A DNA stretch of 64,000 bases from JBKBIP01 sp046297495 (GTDB taxonomy: Bacteria > Planctomycetota > Planctomycetia > Gemmatales > Gemmataceae). Below, piece after piece: positions 43,546 through 51,659 of the stretch. How positions within the stretch are numbered: the first letter of the stretch is position 1; the number at the start of each line of letters is the position of its first letter. A program made the translations under genes and the position numbers. Below the pieces are notes generated by a model. The model did not search any database, had not been told where the DNA came from, and saw nothing but the letters and a program-made list of their open reading frames with translations. Where the stretch lies: contig JBKBIP010000014.1 of the NCBI GenBank assembly GCA_046297495.1, positions 1-64,000 of the forward strand. The letters run 5' to 3'.

Positions 43546-43694
43546 AAGGGTCTTATTCGACACACGTTTCCTGACGAGCGAGGGAGTGTTATCCCTCCGG
43601 TGACGCTGTGCAGTAGGGGCCTCGCGTCCTCCGCTCGCCATGCCTTTGACGCCCATAAAAGTCTTACATTACCTCTACTCATGAAGTCCGTGAC

Positions 43695-44339
43695 ATGTTA
43701 TCCACACGTATCATTCCGTTCTTGGTCCTTATACCTATGTTACTAATGTTTCCTTCCGCTTGCTTCCATGGTGCTCGGGCTTCAAATCAGCAGAACGCCT
43801 TGCGTGAAATCGAGGCCCTGGGCGGCACTGTGACGATTATGAGAGACAACGGCAAGGAAATAATTGCCATCAATTTGACTGGGTGTAAACAGTTTGATAA
43901 CTCTAAAATTAGACTGTTGACCCAAATCGACAGCCTCACGGCGTTGGACCTTTCCAGAATTCCGATTGGCGATGAAGGCCTCAAATTGTTAAGTAAAATT
44001 AACAGTTTAGAATCTCTCAATTTGTGCTTAACTAGAATTTCGGATGCTGGAGTCAAGGAGTTGCGTGAACTGATCAATCTTCAACATCTTGAGTTGGTGG
44101 GGGCCCAGATTACCGACGCCGGCGTCCAGGACTTGCGCAACCTGACTCAGCTCCGCTACCTCGATCTATCGGGTACCCTGATTACCAATGAATGCATACC
44201 TTCCCTAGTGATGTTGAAGAACCTGAAAGAATTGTGGCTGCTCGAAACCAAAATCACCGATGCTGGTTTGGAGCGTATTCGCCAGACTTTCCCCGACATC
44301 AAATTGAAACACGCGGGGCGGCGGTTCAAACCCAAATGA
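43695..44339 (+). CDS. Leucine-rich repeat lipoprotein
   Basis: 214 residues. Leader ends with PSAC (Cys23), a possible lipobox. Residues about 80-205 form five LRR units of the type LTALDLSRIPIGDEGLKLLSKI, LESLNLCLTRISDAGVKELREL, LQHLELVGAQITDAGVQDLRNL and LKELWLLETKITDAGLERIRQT. This TDAGL-type LRR is common in planctomycete surface proteins and probably mediates protein binding. It lies in the AT-richer patch next to a broken gene, so it may share its origin. It is followed by nested palindromic repeats. Confidence 0.85.
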   Translation: MLSTRIIPFLVLIPMLLMFPSACFHGARASNQQNALREIEALGGTVTIMRDNGKEIIAINLTGCKQFDNSKIRLLTQIDSLTALDLSRIPIGDEGLKLLSKINSLESLNLCLTRISDAGVKELRELINLQHLELVGAQITDAGVQDLRNLTQLRYLDLSGTLITNECIPSLVMLKNLKELWLLETKITDAGLERIRQTFPDIKLKHAGRRFKPK

Positions 44340-44388
44340 TGAGAGGTAATTTCCCCGTCAGCGATGCCGACCCCAACGCCGGCCTGCC

Positions 44389-44482
44389 GAGAAAAAAGGG
44401 GCACCGAGCAAAAAGGTCAGGTTAAATTATGGAATGATCAAAACCTGATCCCTTTCATAATCAGGTGCCATGTGTTTTTCTC
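44389..44482. repeat. Outer inverted repeat around the first GGTCAGGTT unit
   Basis: GAGAAAAA..GGCACC at 44389-44405 faces GGTGCC..TTTTTCTC at 44464-44482. The region in between is the first copy of the GGTCAGGTT unit. This is the pattern expected when one small palindromic element inserts into another, though it is only an inference here. Confidence 0.55.
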
Positions 44483-44546
44483 CCAAGACGGAAAGAGCAA
44501 AAAGGGTCAGGTTAAATTATGGAATAATCAAAACCTGACCCCTTTT
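44408..44546. repeat. Two direct copies of a GGTCAGGTT..AACCTGACC palindrome
   Basis: Units 44408-44455 and 44497-44546 are almost identical. Each starts with AGCAAAAAGGGTCAGGTT or a one-base shorter form, has AAATTATGGAATRATCA in the middle and ends AACCTGAYCCCTTT, so the ends are inverted repeats. The two are 89 bases apart. This is typical of REP/MITE-like repeats. Confidence 0.8.
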
Positions 44547-44592
44547 CGAGGTGACAACGACTCCCAGGAAATGAAACATCCATCCCAGGGGG

Positions 44593-45426
44593 CTAATGCT
44601 CTGGGCTGGGGACGGGTGCCTCTGGCGGGGTTGCGGGAACCGGCTCGAACTCCCGAAAGCGCCAGCGCTCGCGGTGTTCGCGCGGGCGCGGGGGGGGCGC
44701 GGCGTCATTGGCATCGCGATGATACATCATGTCGGACAAAACCGGGGATACGATATGCAGCGTCCGTTCTTCCAGCTGACACATGCGGTCGTGGGGTCCC
44801 TCGAATTGGCGTGTGGCAAAATAGGTCAGGGTGAGAAACAGGGTATAAGTCAAGGTAGTGGCCGGCCAGGACGGCGAGGCGAACTTGAGCGCGCTGCCGG
44901 CGAACTTGTTGAGCCGAATGGTGACGCCGGAAAAATCGACACTGCACAGCTCATCGAGAACCAGGTGCGATAGGAAGCCGAGCATGACACCCCCCGCCAA
45001 GAACAACCGGATGGGCATGAAGGCGTGGGGATAGAGCAGAAAGACCAACATGCCGGCGATGCCCATGGCGGGGATGCTGTGGAACATGCCGCGATGCACG
45101 GTGACGCGCTTGAACAGCCGGGAGACCCCATAGCGGATCAGACAATACACGCCGGCCATGATCACCAGCGATTGTTCCGGCGTTAGGTCATAAGAGGCCA
45201 GCCGTTTGAGCGCCAGCAACGGCGCCAGGGCCGCCGCCAAGTTGAACAACTCCCGGACGGGCACGCCGCTATCGCTATCGAGGTCGGGGAGCAAGCCCCC
45301 CACGGCCGTCAGCCCGCCCCCCAACAACGCCGTTCCCCAATCATACCCCAACTGCCACAGCGCCACGCCGCTGTAGGCCACCCCCAACGAAGTCGAAAAT
45401 GTCAAATGTCCGCGATAGCTGGCCAT
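44593..45426 (-). CDS. YdjM-like (DUF457) membrane-bound metal-dependent hydrolase
   Basis: 277 residues with four to five membrane helices. The conserved acidic and histidine motifs of the LexA-regulated YdjM family are present: GLLPDLDSDSGVPVREL, HRGMFHSIPAMG and LSHLVLDELCSVDF. The C-terminal tail is Pro/Arg-rich and probably disordered. These proteins are predicted metal-dependent hydrolases of unknown substrate. ATG 45426 follows AGGAGGGG; a frame to 45453 would begin before it. Confidence 0.87.
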   Translation of the reverse strand: MASYRGHLTFSTSLGVAYSGVALWQLGYDWGTALLGGGLTAVGGLLPDLDSDSGVPVRELFNLAAALAPLLALKRLASYDLTPEQSLVIMAGVYCLIRYGVSRLFKRVTVHRGMFHSIPAMGIAGMLVFLLYPHAFMPIRLFLAGGVMLGFLSHLVLDELCSVDFSGVTIRLNKFAGSALKFASPSWPATTLTYTLFLTLTYFATRQFEGPHDRMCQLEERTLHIVSPVLSDMMYHRDANDAAPPPRPREHRERWRFREFEPVPATPPEAPVPSPEH

Positions 45427-45523
45427 GTCCCCTCCTTGGTCCATTCCCGCCAAGCACTTCCCATTTCAGGCCGCTATTATGCCCATTCCGTCGAAACAAT
45501 CCAGGCAAGAACAACCGCCACGG

Positions 45524-45556
45524 TTCTCGTTCCCAAGCTCAGCCTAGAAACGAGAA
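45524..45556. repeat. Decayed REP-like palindrome (TTCTCGTTCCC)
   Basis: TTCTCGTT (45524-45531) and AACGAGAA (45549-45556) form the ends; the interior CCCAAGCTCAGCCTAG resembles the palindrome in the ceramidase-like gene (30190-30214). Confidence 0.55.
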
Positions 45557-45588
45557 AGGGGACCAGTGCGGGTCGCGCCGGTCCCCTT
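45556..45588 (-). terminator. Possible terminator hairpin after the DUF1552 gene
   Basis: AAGGGGACC (45556-45564) pairs with GGTCCCCTT (45580-45588), followed on the minus strand by TTCTCGTTT. It lies 24 bases past the DUF1552 stop. The GGGGACC arm also resembles repeat elements, so either reading is possible. Confidence 0.45.
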
Positions 45589-45611
45589 GAGTTTTGGTGA
45601 AACAGCCTATC

Positions 45612-46955
45612 TTACGCCAATCCGGTGAGGCGGCCGGTGCTGTCGCCGAAGCGTGGCTCGTGGATGCCGAGACGGTCCAGCATGGACAGGAACAAGTTCG
45701 TCAGCGGCGTTTCCTTGGGATAGCGGATGTGCCGTCCACTTTGCAGAGTGCCGCCGCCGCCGCCAGCCAACAGAATGGGCAGGTCATCGTGATTGTGGCG
45801 GTTGCCGTCGCTGTTGCCGCAGCCGTACAGGATCATACAGTGATCCAACAAGGTGCCGTCCCCTTCGGGGATGGTGTCCAGCTGGCGCAAGAAATAGGCG
45901 AATTGCTCCATGTGAAAATGATTGATCTTGCGAATCTTTTCCTTCTTGGCCGGGTCGTTGCCGTGGTGCGATAGATAGTGGTGCCCCTCCGAGACGCCGA
46001 TGGCGGCGTAGTTGCGGTTGCTCCCCTCGTTGGCGTACACGAAGGTGTTGACGCGCGTCAGATCGGTGCGGAAGGCCAACACCAGCAGATCGGACATGAT
46101 GCGCAGATGGTCCCGATAATCGCGCGGCACGCCGGCCGGTTTGTCGAAACCGGAGGGGGCTGGGGTCGGCTCGCGGTCCAGACGCGACAACCGATGTTCA
46201 ATCTCGCGGATGGAGCTGAGATATTCATCGAGCTTACGCTGGTCATTGGCTCCCAGTTGGCCGCGCAGCTGGCTGGTGTCTTCCATCACGAAATCGAGGA
46301 TGCTCTTGTTGTACTGCTCCCGTTTCTGGCGGGCGGCCTTCACCTCGTCGCGAGCCGTGCCGGAGAACAGCCGCTCGAACACCAGCCGGGGATCGATTTC
46401 CTTGGGCAACGGCGTGGACTCGGTGCGCCAGGCGATGCACGACGAGTACGCGCAGCTATACCCGGAATCGCAGTTGCCGACCTGCCGGCTCCCCTCGCAA
46501 CCAATCTCCAAGGAGGCGAAGCGCGTTTCCCTGCCGATACGCTGGGCGACCAGCTGATCCAACGAGATGCCGGCGCGGATGTCGGCGCCGTGGGTCTTGC
46601 GGGGTTGCGCGCCGGTCAGAAAGGCGGACATGGCGCGGGCGTGGTCGCCGGGACCATCGCCATTGGCGCGAGCCTTGTCGGCGGTCAAGCCGGTCAGCAC
46701 CAACACTTTGTCCCGGACCGGTTGCAAGGGCCGCAGGATCGACGGCAGCTCGTAATTCTTCCCCTCGCCCGTCGGCGTCCAATCGACCATGTTGATGCCG
46801 TTGGGCACATAGACCACCGCCAGCCGCAACGGCGCCGGCGCCGCGGCCCGACCCCCTGCCGCCAACAGAGGGGCCATGCCCTCCAAGCAGGGGAGCGCGA
46901 TGGCCGTCCCCAAACCCTTCAACATCGTCCGTCGAGAAATCCGCGCGTTGTTCAT
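45612..46955 (-). CDS. DUF1552 domain protein with Tat-type signal
   Basis: 447 residues. The N-terminus NARISRRTMLKGLGTAIALPCLEG has the twin-arginine motif. The mature part contains GDGPGDHARAMSAFLTGAQPRKTHGADIRAGISLDQLVA, the centre of DUF1552, and the end HYLSHHGNDPAKKEKIRKINHFHMEQFAYFLRQLDTIPEGDGTLLDHCMILYGCGNSDGN. These proteins are alkaline-phosphatase-fold-like relatives encoded with DUF1592 proteins all over Planctomycetes; the reaction is unknown. Its start overlaps the stop of the DUF1592 gene (ATGA), so the two are co-translated and probably form a complex. Confidence 0.94.
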   Translation of the reverse strand: MNNARISRRTMLKGLGTAIALPCLEGMAPLLAAGGRAAAPAPLRLAVVYVPNGINMVDWTPTGEGKNYELPSILRPLQPVRDKVLVLTGLTADKARANGDGPGDHARAMSAFLTGAQPRKTHGADIRAGISLDQLVAQRIGRETRFASLEIGCEGSRQVGNCDSGYSCAYSSCIAWRTESTPLPKEIDPRLVFERLFSGTARDEVKAARQKREQYNKSILDFVMEDTSQLRGQLGANDQRKLDEYLSSIREIEHRLSRLDREPTPAPSGFDKPAGVPRDYRDHLRIMSDLLVLAFRTDLTRVNTFVYANEGSNRNYAAIGVSEGHHYLSHHGNDPAKKEKIRKINHFHMEQFAYFLRQLDTIPEGDGTLLDHCMILYGCGNSDGNRHNHDDLPILLAGGGGGTLQSGRHIRYPKETPLTNLFLSMLDRLGIHEPRFGDSTGRLTGLA

Positions 46956-48880
46956 GGCACACCTCGTTGGCTTTGCTTGCGCAAGCGAAAAGGGTCACTG
47001 GTCACGATAGCCACAATGAGCGAGGAAAAGCGATAGTCATTTTTCTGGAGGGCCTTCACGATGTCATCCAAGGCACATTGATCGGGCGACTCGGTGCCGC
47101 GCCCCAGCGCATAGGTTAGCATCTTTTCCGCCACACAGCGCGCGAACAGCTCTTGTTGATCGAGCAACACGGCGCGCAGGTCAGCGGGGCCGTTGACCTC
47201 CCGGCCGTCGGGCAAGGTGCCGGAAGCATCGACCTCGAAGGGGCCGTCCTTGGTCCGCCAAGCCCCAATGGCATCGAAGTTTTCCAGGGCGAAGCCGAGC
47301 GGGTCCATGCGCTGATGGCAGGTGGCGCAACCTGGATTGGCCCGATGTTTCTCCAGCCGCTGCTTCAAGGTGCCCGACAGAATGGCTTGTTCATCGTTGT
47401 CCAGTTCGCCGGCGTCGGGGTCGGGCGGGGGCGGCGGGGTGCCCAGGATATTTTCCAGAATCCACTTGCCGCGCTTCACTGGCGAGGTGCGCGTGGGATT
47501 CGATGTCACCGCCAGGACGCCGGCCATGGTCAGCACACCGCCGCGCTCCGGGCCCTGGAGCCGGACGCGCTGAAACTCCGGCCCCTTGATCCCCGGAAGG
47601 CCATAATGCCGGGCCAGCCGCTCATTGACGAACGTGAAGTCGGCCTGGAGGAAATCGCGGAGGGAGCGATCTTCCTGAACGACGGCGTTGAAAAACAGCT
47701 CGACCTCTTGAGCCATCGCGGCGCGCAACGGTTCATCGAAAGCGCGAAACTGGCCTCGGTCGATGGCCAGCGTTTGCAAGTTGCGGGTCTGCAACCACTG
47801 GCTGGCGAAGTTATCGGCCAAGGCTTTCGCTTTCGGATCGCGCAGCAGGCGCCGCGCCTGGGCGGCCAGGACATCCGGCTGCCGCAACTTGCCCGCACGC
47901 GCCAGGCCAAATAGCTCCTCATCGGGCATACTGCTCCACAGAAAATAGGAGAGCCGCGAGGCCAGGGCGAAATCGCCAACCGGTTCAACGTCCTTCTGGC
48001 CCTGCGAGCGCGAATCCAGCTCGACGCGGAACAGGAAATGCGGCGATACCAAAGTCGCTTGCACCGCCAACTGGATGCCGCGCTCGAAGCTGTCGCCATT
48101 CCGCTCGGCCAGCTTCACGAAGCCGATCAGCCGAGCCACCTCTTCGGGCGTGGCGGGTCGGCGATAGGCCCGGCTGGCGAAGTGCTCCAAGATGGCGCGG
48201 GCGCAGGCATCGTGCTCATCCTGATTCTTGGGCTGGCGGATGAGGATGCGTTTTTTCAGCTCTGGATCACGAAACGCGGCGGCGGCGATCTGGTCGGCGG
48301 CGGCGAGGTAGCGCTCCACCAGCAACGGCGATAACGACAAGACATCGCCGATGTTATCGAAGCCATAGCCCACGTCGTCGGCGGGGAAATCATTGGCCGG
48401 CAGGAACGGCACGCCGACCAAGTCGCGGACGGTGTTGTTGTACTCGGCCCGATTGAGGCGACGAATCGTCACACGCCCTGGATCGACTTGCCCGCAATCG
48501 ACGAACAGCAACCCGGCGTCGATCCGGCCAATGAGCAGCTCCTTTTCCGCCAGCGTCGGTTGCGGCCGATCACGGGGGGGCATCTCCCCTTTGCGCAGCT
48601 GATCGACGACTTTTTCCCAGGTTTTGCGGTCACGGCGGGCTGCGGCGTCGTCTTTATAGCTTTCCAGGTCCAACGCCGCCGATTGTTTCTTGCTGCCATG
48701 ACAACTGACGCAATACTTGGCCAACAGCGGCGCGATGTGCCGTTGATACGAAACTGCCTCGTTTGCCGGCGCGGGGGACGACTTCCGCGGCGCCGGTTCG
48801 TCGGCACGCGGCGCGGCAGGCCCTATCCACAAGACGGCCCCCCACAGTCCGATCAACCCGATAGCGAAACGAAACGTCAT
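46952..48880 (-). CDS. DUF1592/DUF1588/DUF1587 cytochrome-like protein (planctomycete type)
   Basis: 642 residues with a signal peptide. Near the start is a heme c motif, Cys57-x-x-Cys60-His61 (KYCVSCHGSKKQS). Next comes the DUF1587 region (VTIRRLNRAEYNNTVRDLVGV), the DUF1595/DUF1592 middle (FLFRVELDSRSQGQ... LASRLSYFLWSSMPDEEL), and a second CxxCH in DUF1588 (GCATCHQRMDPLGFALENFDAIG). The C-terminus (ALGRGTESPDQCALDDIV) is DUF1585. It is thought to be a periplasmic electron-transfer or oxidation protein. ATG 48880 has GGAG upstream; an earlier frame to 48916 is not used. Confidence 0.94.
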   Translation of the reverse strand: MTFRFAIGLIGLWGAVLWIGPAAPRADEPAPRKSSPAPANEAVSYQRHIAPLLAKYCVSCHGSKKQSAALDLESYKDDAAARRDRKTWEKVVDQLRKGEMPPRDRPQPTLAEKELLIGRIDAGLLFVDCGQVDPGRVTIRRLNRAEYNNTVRDLVGVPFLPANDFPADDVGYGFDNIGDVLSLSPLLVERYLAAADQIAAAAFRDPELKKRILIRQPKNQDEHDACARAILEHFASRAYRRPATPEEVARLIGFVKLAERNGDSFERGIQLAVQATLVSPHFLFRVELDSRSQGQKDVEPVGDFALASRLSYFLWSSMPDEELFGLARAGKLRQPDVLAAQARRLLRDPKAKALADNFASQWLQTRNLQTLAIDRGQFRAFDEPLRAAMAQEVELFFNAVVQEDRSLRDFLQADFTFVNERLARHYGLPGIKGPEFQRVRLQGPERGGVLTMAGVLAVTSNPTRTSPVKRGKWILENILGTPPPPPDPDAGELDNDEQAILSGTLKQRLEKHRANPGCATCHQRMDPLGFALENFDAIGAWRTKDGPFEVDASGTLPDGREVNGPADLRAVLLDQQELFARCVAEKMLTYALGRGTESPDQCALDDIVKALQKNDYRFSSLIVAIVTSDPFRLRKQSQRGVP

Positions 48881-49049
48881 CCCGAAATCTCCAAGGCAGG
48901 TCGCGGTGTGGAGCACATGGCACTAGCGGCAAGCATCCGGGGTAGGTTGGCAGGCGGGCGGCGGGTGGCGAGTACGGGGTATAGCAAGATCTCCCCGGAT
49001 GTTTATACCGTAGCGGATTTCTGGCGCGAATGCAACGATTTTCGGGGCC

Positions 49050-49145
49050 AAAAAGGGGACGCGACTCGATTTCGATGGTTATCCGCTTCCGCCACGATCC
49101 ACTCTCCATCAGCAAATCAGCAAATACGAGTCGCGTCCCCTTTTT
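49050..49145. repeat. MITE-like element with GGGGACGCGACTCG ends, copy A
   Basis: Ends 49050-49068 and 49127-49145 form a perfect 19-bp inverted repeat with the core GGGGACGCGACTCG. The interior has TATCCGCTTCCG and AGCAAATACGAG, matching parts of the second copy (55988-56076) in the opposite orientation. No gene is inside. Confidence 0.8.
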
Positions 49146-49162
49146 CTTGTTCTTTTTCTTGT

Positions 49163-50002
49163 TCAGAGTGCCTGATAGACAACAATGGGGCAGCGCTCGC
49201 CGAGTTCATAACTGGGAATGTGAAGGGATAACGCCGCGAACTGTTCCGCCAGGACCGTTTGAAACTCCGCCAAGGTCGGGAAAGTCAAGAAGGCTTCCTT
49301 CCCCTGATAATGGGCGATGGTGTGGATGGAGTCCAAGGACCAGCCGGTTCGCGCCGCCAACTCAGTTGCGTCGATGGCGGCATCATGCCAGGTCTGCCAG
49401 ATGTCGGCGAGTTGGACGCCGCGGCGGCTATCCGTTTGCAGCGCCATGGCCAGGCGCCATTTGAGGACGTGGAAGCTGCCGATGCTCCCCTCGGCCAGCG
49501 CCGCGAACACGTCGTTGGGGGATTCGCCGCGCGCAGGGCGGGTGAACAGACGCATGATCAGCAAGCCGCCGGGCCGCGCCACAGGCCGCAGCAGGCTCAG
49601 GAAATCCCGCAAGCCATCGGGATAGCGCATCAGGGCGAAGCAACCATCGCCAATGATCACGTCGCGCGACGCTGGCTCTAGATTCATGGACAGCCAGTTG
49701 CCTACTTTGGCTTGCCGGCGGCCTGGGACATCCCCCGGCCACACCACGCGGACCATGGCTTCGGACTTGTCGAAGGCCAACAGAGAAGTCCCTGCGGGCC
49801 AGTCCATGTCGGCGATCTCCGGCGTGACGCCGAGCAGCAAGGCGCGCGGCCCGCCCTCCCCCGCACTCGGCCCCCAATGCCGGACCGCTTCTTGCATCAC
49901 GCCGATGTCCTCGGCGCATGGTCGCAGGGGCGGCCCCCAGTGTCGCCAGTGATAAGCGACATCGCTCCAGGGATACGGTTGTGCGGGGGATGACATGGCC
50001 AT
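49163..50002 (-). CDS. Class I SAM-dependent methyltransferase
   Basis: 279 residues. The fold is recognised from RALLLGVTPEIADMDWPAGTSLLAFDKSEAMVRVVW (motif I-like), DVIIGDGCFALMRYP (motif II/III) and LLRPVARPGGLLIMRLF (post-motif). Near the end, CPIVVYQAL completes the sheet. The methyl acceptor is unknown. The gene is downstream of a ligase gene on the same strand, with a 181-base gap holding a palindrome; they could act on the same product, but this is an inference. Confidence 0.8.
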   Translation of the reverse strand: MAMSSPAQPYPWSDVAYHWRHWGPPLRPCAEDIGVMQEAVRHWGPSAGEGGPRALLLGVTPEIADMDWPAGTSLLAFDKSEAMVRVVWPGDVPGRRQAKVGNWLSMNLEPASRDVIIGDGCFALMRYPDGLRDFLSLLRPVARPGGLLIMRLFTRPARGESPNDVFAALAEGSIGSFHVLKWRLAMALQTDSRRGVQLADIWQTWHDAAIDATELAARTGWSLDSIHTIAHYQGKEAFLTFPTLAEFQTVLAEQFAALSLHIPSYELGERCPIVVYQAL

Positions 50003-50085
50003 TCCATTTCGCTAGGAAATTATCCGAACAGGTGATTTCTGGTTTAGGACCCGTCGAAAAATGACTTCGCGACGTCTTTTCTAAA

Positions 50086-50160
50086 GGATTCAGCGTTTCG
50101 CGCACGCGACATCCCACGCGAAACGCTGAATCCACCATCCCCATCGGAAAGTGATGAATC
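50086..50160. repeat. 17-bp palindrome with flanking conserved block (ATTCAGCGTTTCGCG family)
   Basis: GGATTCAGCGTTTCGCG (50086-50102) is repeated inverted at 50117-50133, and CATCGGAAAGTGATGAATC follows at 50142-50160. The right half and the flank match 13142-13190. It lies between the ligase and methyltransferase genes. Confidence 0.8.
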
Positions 50161-50183
50161 GGCGTTTGCTAAACAACGTCAGG

Positions 50184-51587
50184 TTACGCGAGTTCGTCCA
50201 TTTCGATCAAGGCGATTTTCAGCTTGCCGCTGCGTGGCAGCTCGATCCGTTCCAGGAGGTCCACATCGACGCGCATCGGCGTCTCGCAGTGCTCGCGCAC
50301 CAAAGCGCGGATGCGTGTCGGATGGTCGGCGCTCCAGGTTTGGTCGGGAACCAAACGAACGATCACATGATCCTCGGCCCGTTGCACGATCTGGAACTGA
50401 TGACAGCCGCCAATTTGCCGCAAACCCAGGTACAGGCCGGTGATGATCTTGCGGCGTCCACCGGGCAGGCGCAACATGGGATGACGCCGCCCTGCCACAT
50501 TGGTCAACAGTGGCAGCCCGCGCCCGCACGGACACGGCCCCGGCGCCAGCGTGGCATCATCCAAAATCTCGTAGCGCAGAAACGGCGCCAAGAAATTGCG
50601 CAACGTCGTCAGTACGACGCGCCCGGTTTGTCCGGGACGGCACGGCTGGTCTTGGTCGTCCAGAATTTCGACCAGCACATTTTCGGCGTGGACGTGCAGG
50701 CCGTGCCCTTCGGGACACGGGGAGGCGATGTAGCCGGTTTCGGTGGTGCTGTAGAGATTCTTCACCGGCGCGGCGAAAGCCGATTCGATGTGCTCCTTCA
50801 TGTCCTGGGTCAGCGTTTCGCCGACGGCCTGAATAACGCGCAGGTTCGGCAGGCGCTCTCCCTCTTGGCGGATTAAGCTGGCGAGAAAATCCAGGTTCGA
50901 GGGAAGGCTCAACAGGTAATCCGGCCGCACCTTCCGCAGCCAGCGCAGCTGGTCGCGTGGCTCCTCGTGAATGTCCATCGTATGTACCGTACCGGTTTCG
51001 AGGAAGGTGTGCAAAAACTTGTGCCAGTAAGGGGCCGTCGCGCCGCCGCGGCGGCGCTCGAATTCCTCGCGGGACGTGGCCAGCAAGCGAATGGCGGCCA
51101 GCGTGCCGCGCGGGTCCATGCCGCACCATTCCAAATCACGCAACAGACAGGCCATCCACCATTGATTCACGTCGTTGGTCTGCATCACTTGCACCGGCAC
51201 GCCATTGGTACCCGACGTGAAGCTGTCATTTGTCTTCCGTGATCCCGCCGGTAGTTGCCGCGCGGTTAGCTCGGCGAAATTCGCCTGATACGCCTCGCGC
51301 GTCAGGCGAGGCAGACACCGCCAATCCGCCATGTCCTGAATCTGCTCCGGCACGATGCCTGCTTCAGCAAAGAGGCGCTGATAATAGGGAATATACTGGC
51401 GACAGTGCGTGAGCAGCAGCCGTAATTGGCGGAGCTGCTGCCGCTCGATCTCCTCCGGGGGCAGCCATTGCGTGTCATCGAGTTCCCGATAGAGCGCCCA
51501 CACCGGATTGACCGCCGCTGGCGGCAGGCGCGGCCATTCATTAACGGGAGATTGACGCAGTTGAAAAAAAGGCATGATGCCATCCAT
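50184..51587 (-). CDS. Phenylacetate-CoA ligase-like adenylate-forming enzyme
   Basis: 467 residues related to PaaK/CapK. The first half has HCRQYIPYYQRLFAEAGI and the nucleotide loop SFTSGTNGVPVQVMQ. The second half has LPNLRVIQAVGETLTQDMKEHIESAF, LYSTTETGYIASPCPEGHG (with Cys), TGRVVLTTLRNFLAPFLRYE and the Cys-rich GPCPCGRGLPLL. It should activate an organic acid with ATP, possibly loading CoA or a thiol partner; the substrate is unknown. Start at 51587 or an in-frame ATG at 51575. It comes 72 bases after the E2 gene on the same strand, so it may be in the pyruvate dehydrogenase transcript. Confidence 0.87.
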   Translation of the reverse strand: MDGIMPFFQLRQSPVNEWPRLPPAAVNPVWALYRELDDTQWLPPEEIERQQLRQLRLLLTHCRQYIPYYQRLFAEAGIVPEQIQDMADWRCLPRLTREAYQANFAELTARQLPAGSRKTNDSFTSGTNGVPVQVMQTNDVNQWWMACLLRDLEWCGMDPRGTLAAIRLLATSREEFERRRGGATAPYWHKFLHTFLETGTVHTMDIHEEPRDQLRWLRKVRPDYLLSLPSNLDFLASLIRQEGERLPNLRVIQAVGETLTQDMKEHIESAFAAPVKNLYSTTETGYIASPCPEGHGLHVHAENVLVEILDDQDQPCRPGQTGRVVLTTLRNFLAPFLRYEILDDATLAPGPCPCGRGLPLLTNVAGRRHPMLRLPGGRRKIITGLYLGLRQIGGCHQFQIVQRAEDHVIVRLVPDQTWSADHPTRIRALVREHCETPMRVDVDLLERIELPRSGKLKIALIEMDELA

Positions 51588-51659
51588 TCGCTCGATCCGA
51601 AGTGTAACCCGCCATCTCTGAAATTACCCGCGCGGACGAGAAAACGCGGCAAACTCCAT

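Noticed and set aside
44408..44546. Direct repeats considered as a CRISPR array
   Set aside because: Only two units, each internally palindromic, no regular spacers and no cas genes in the window.
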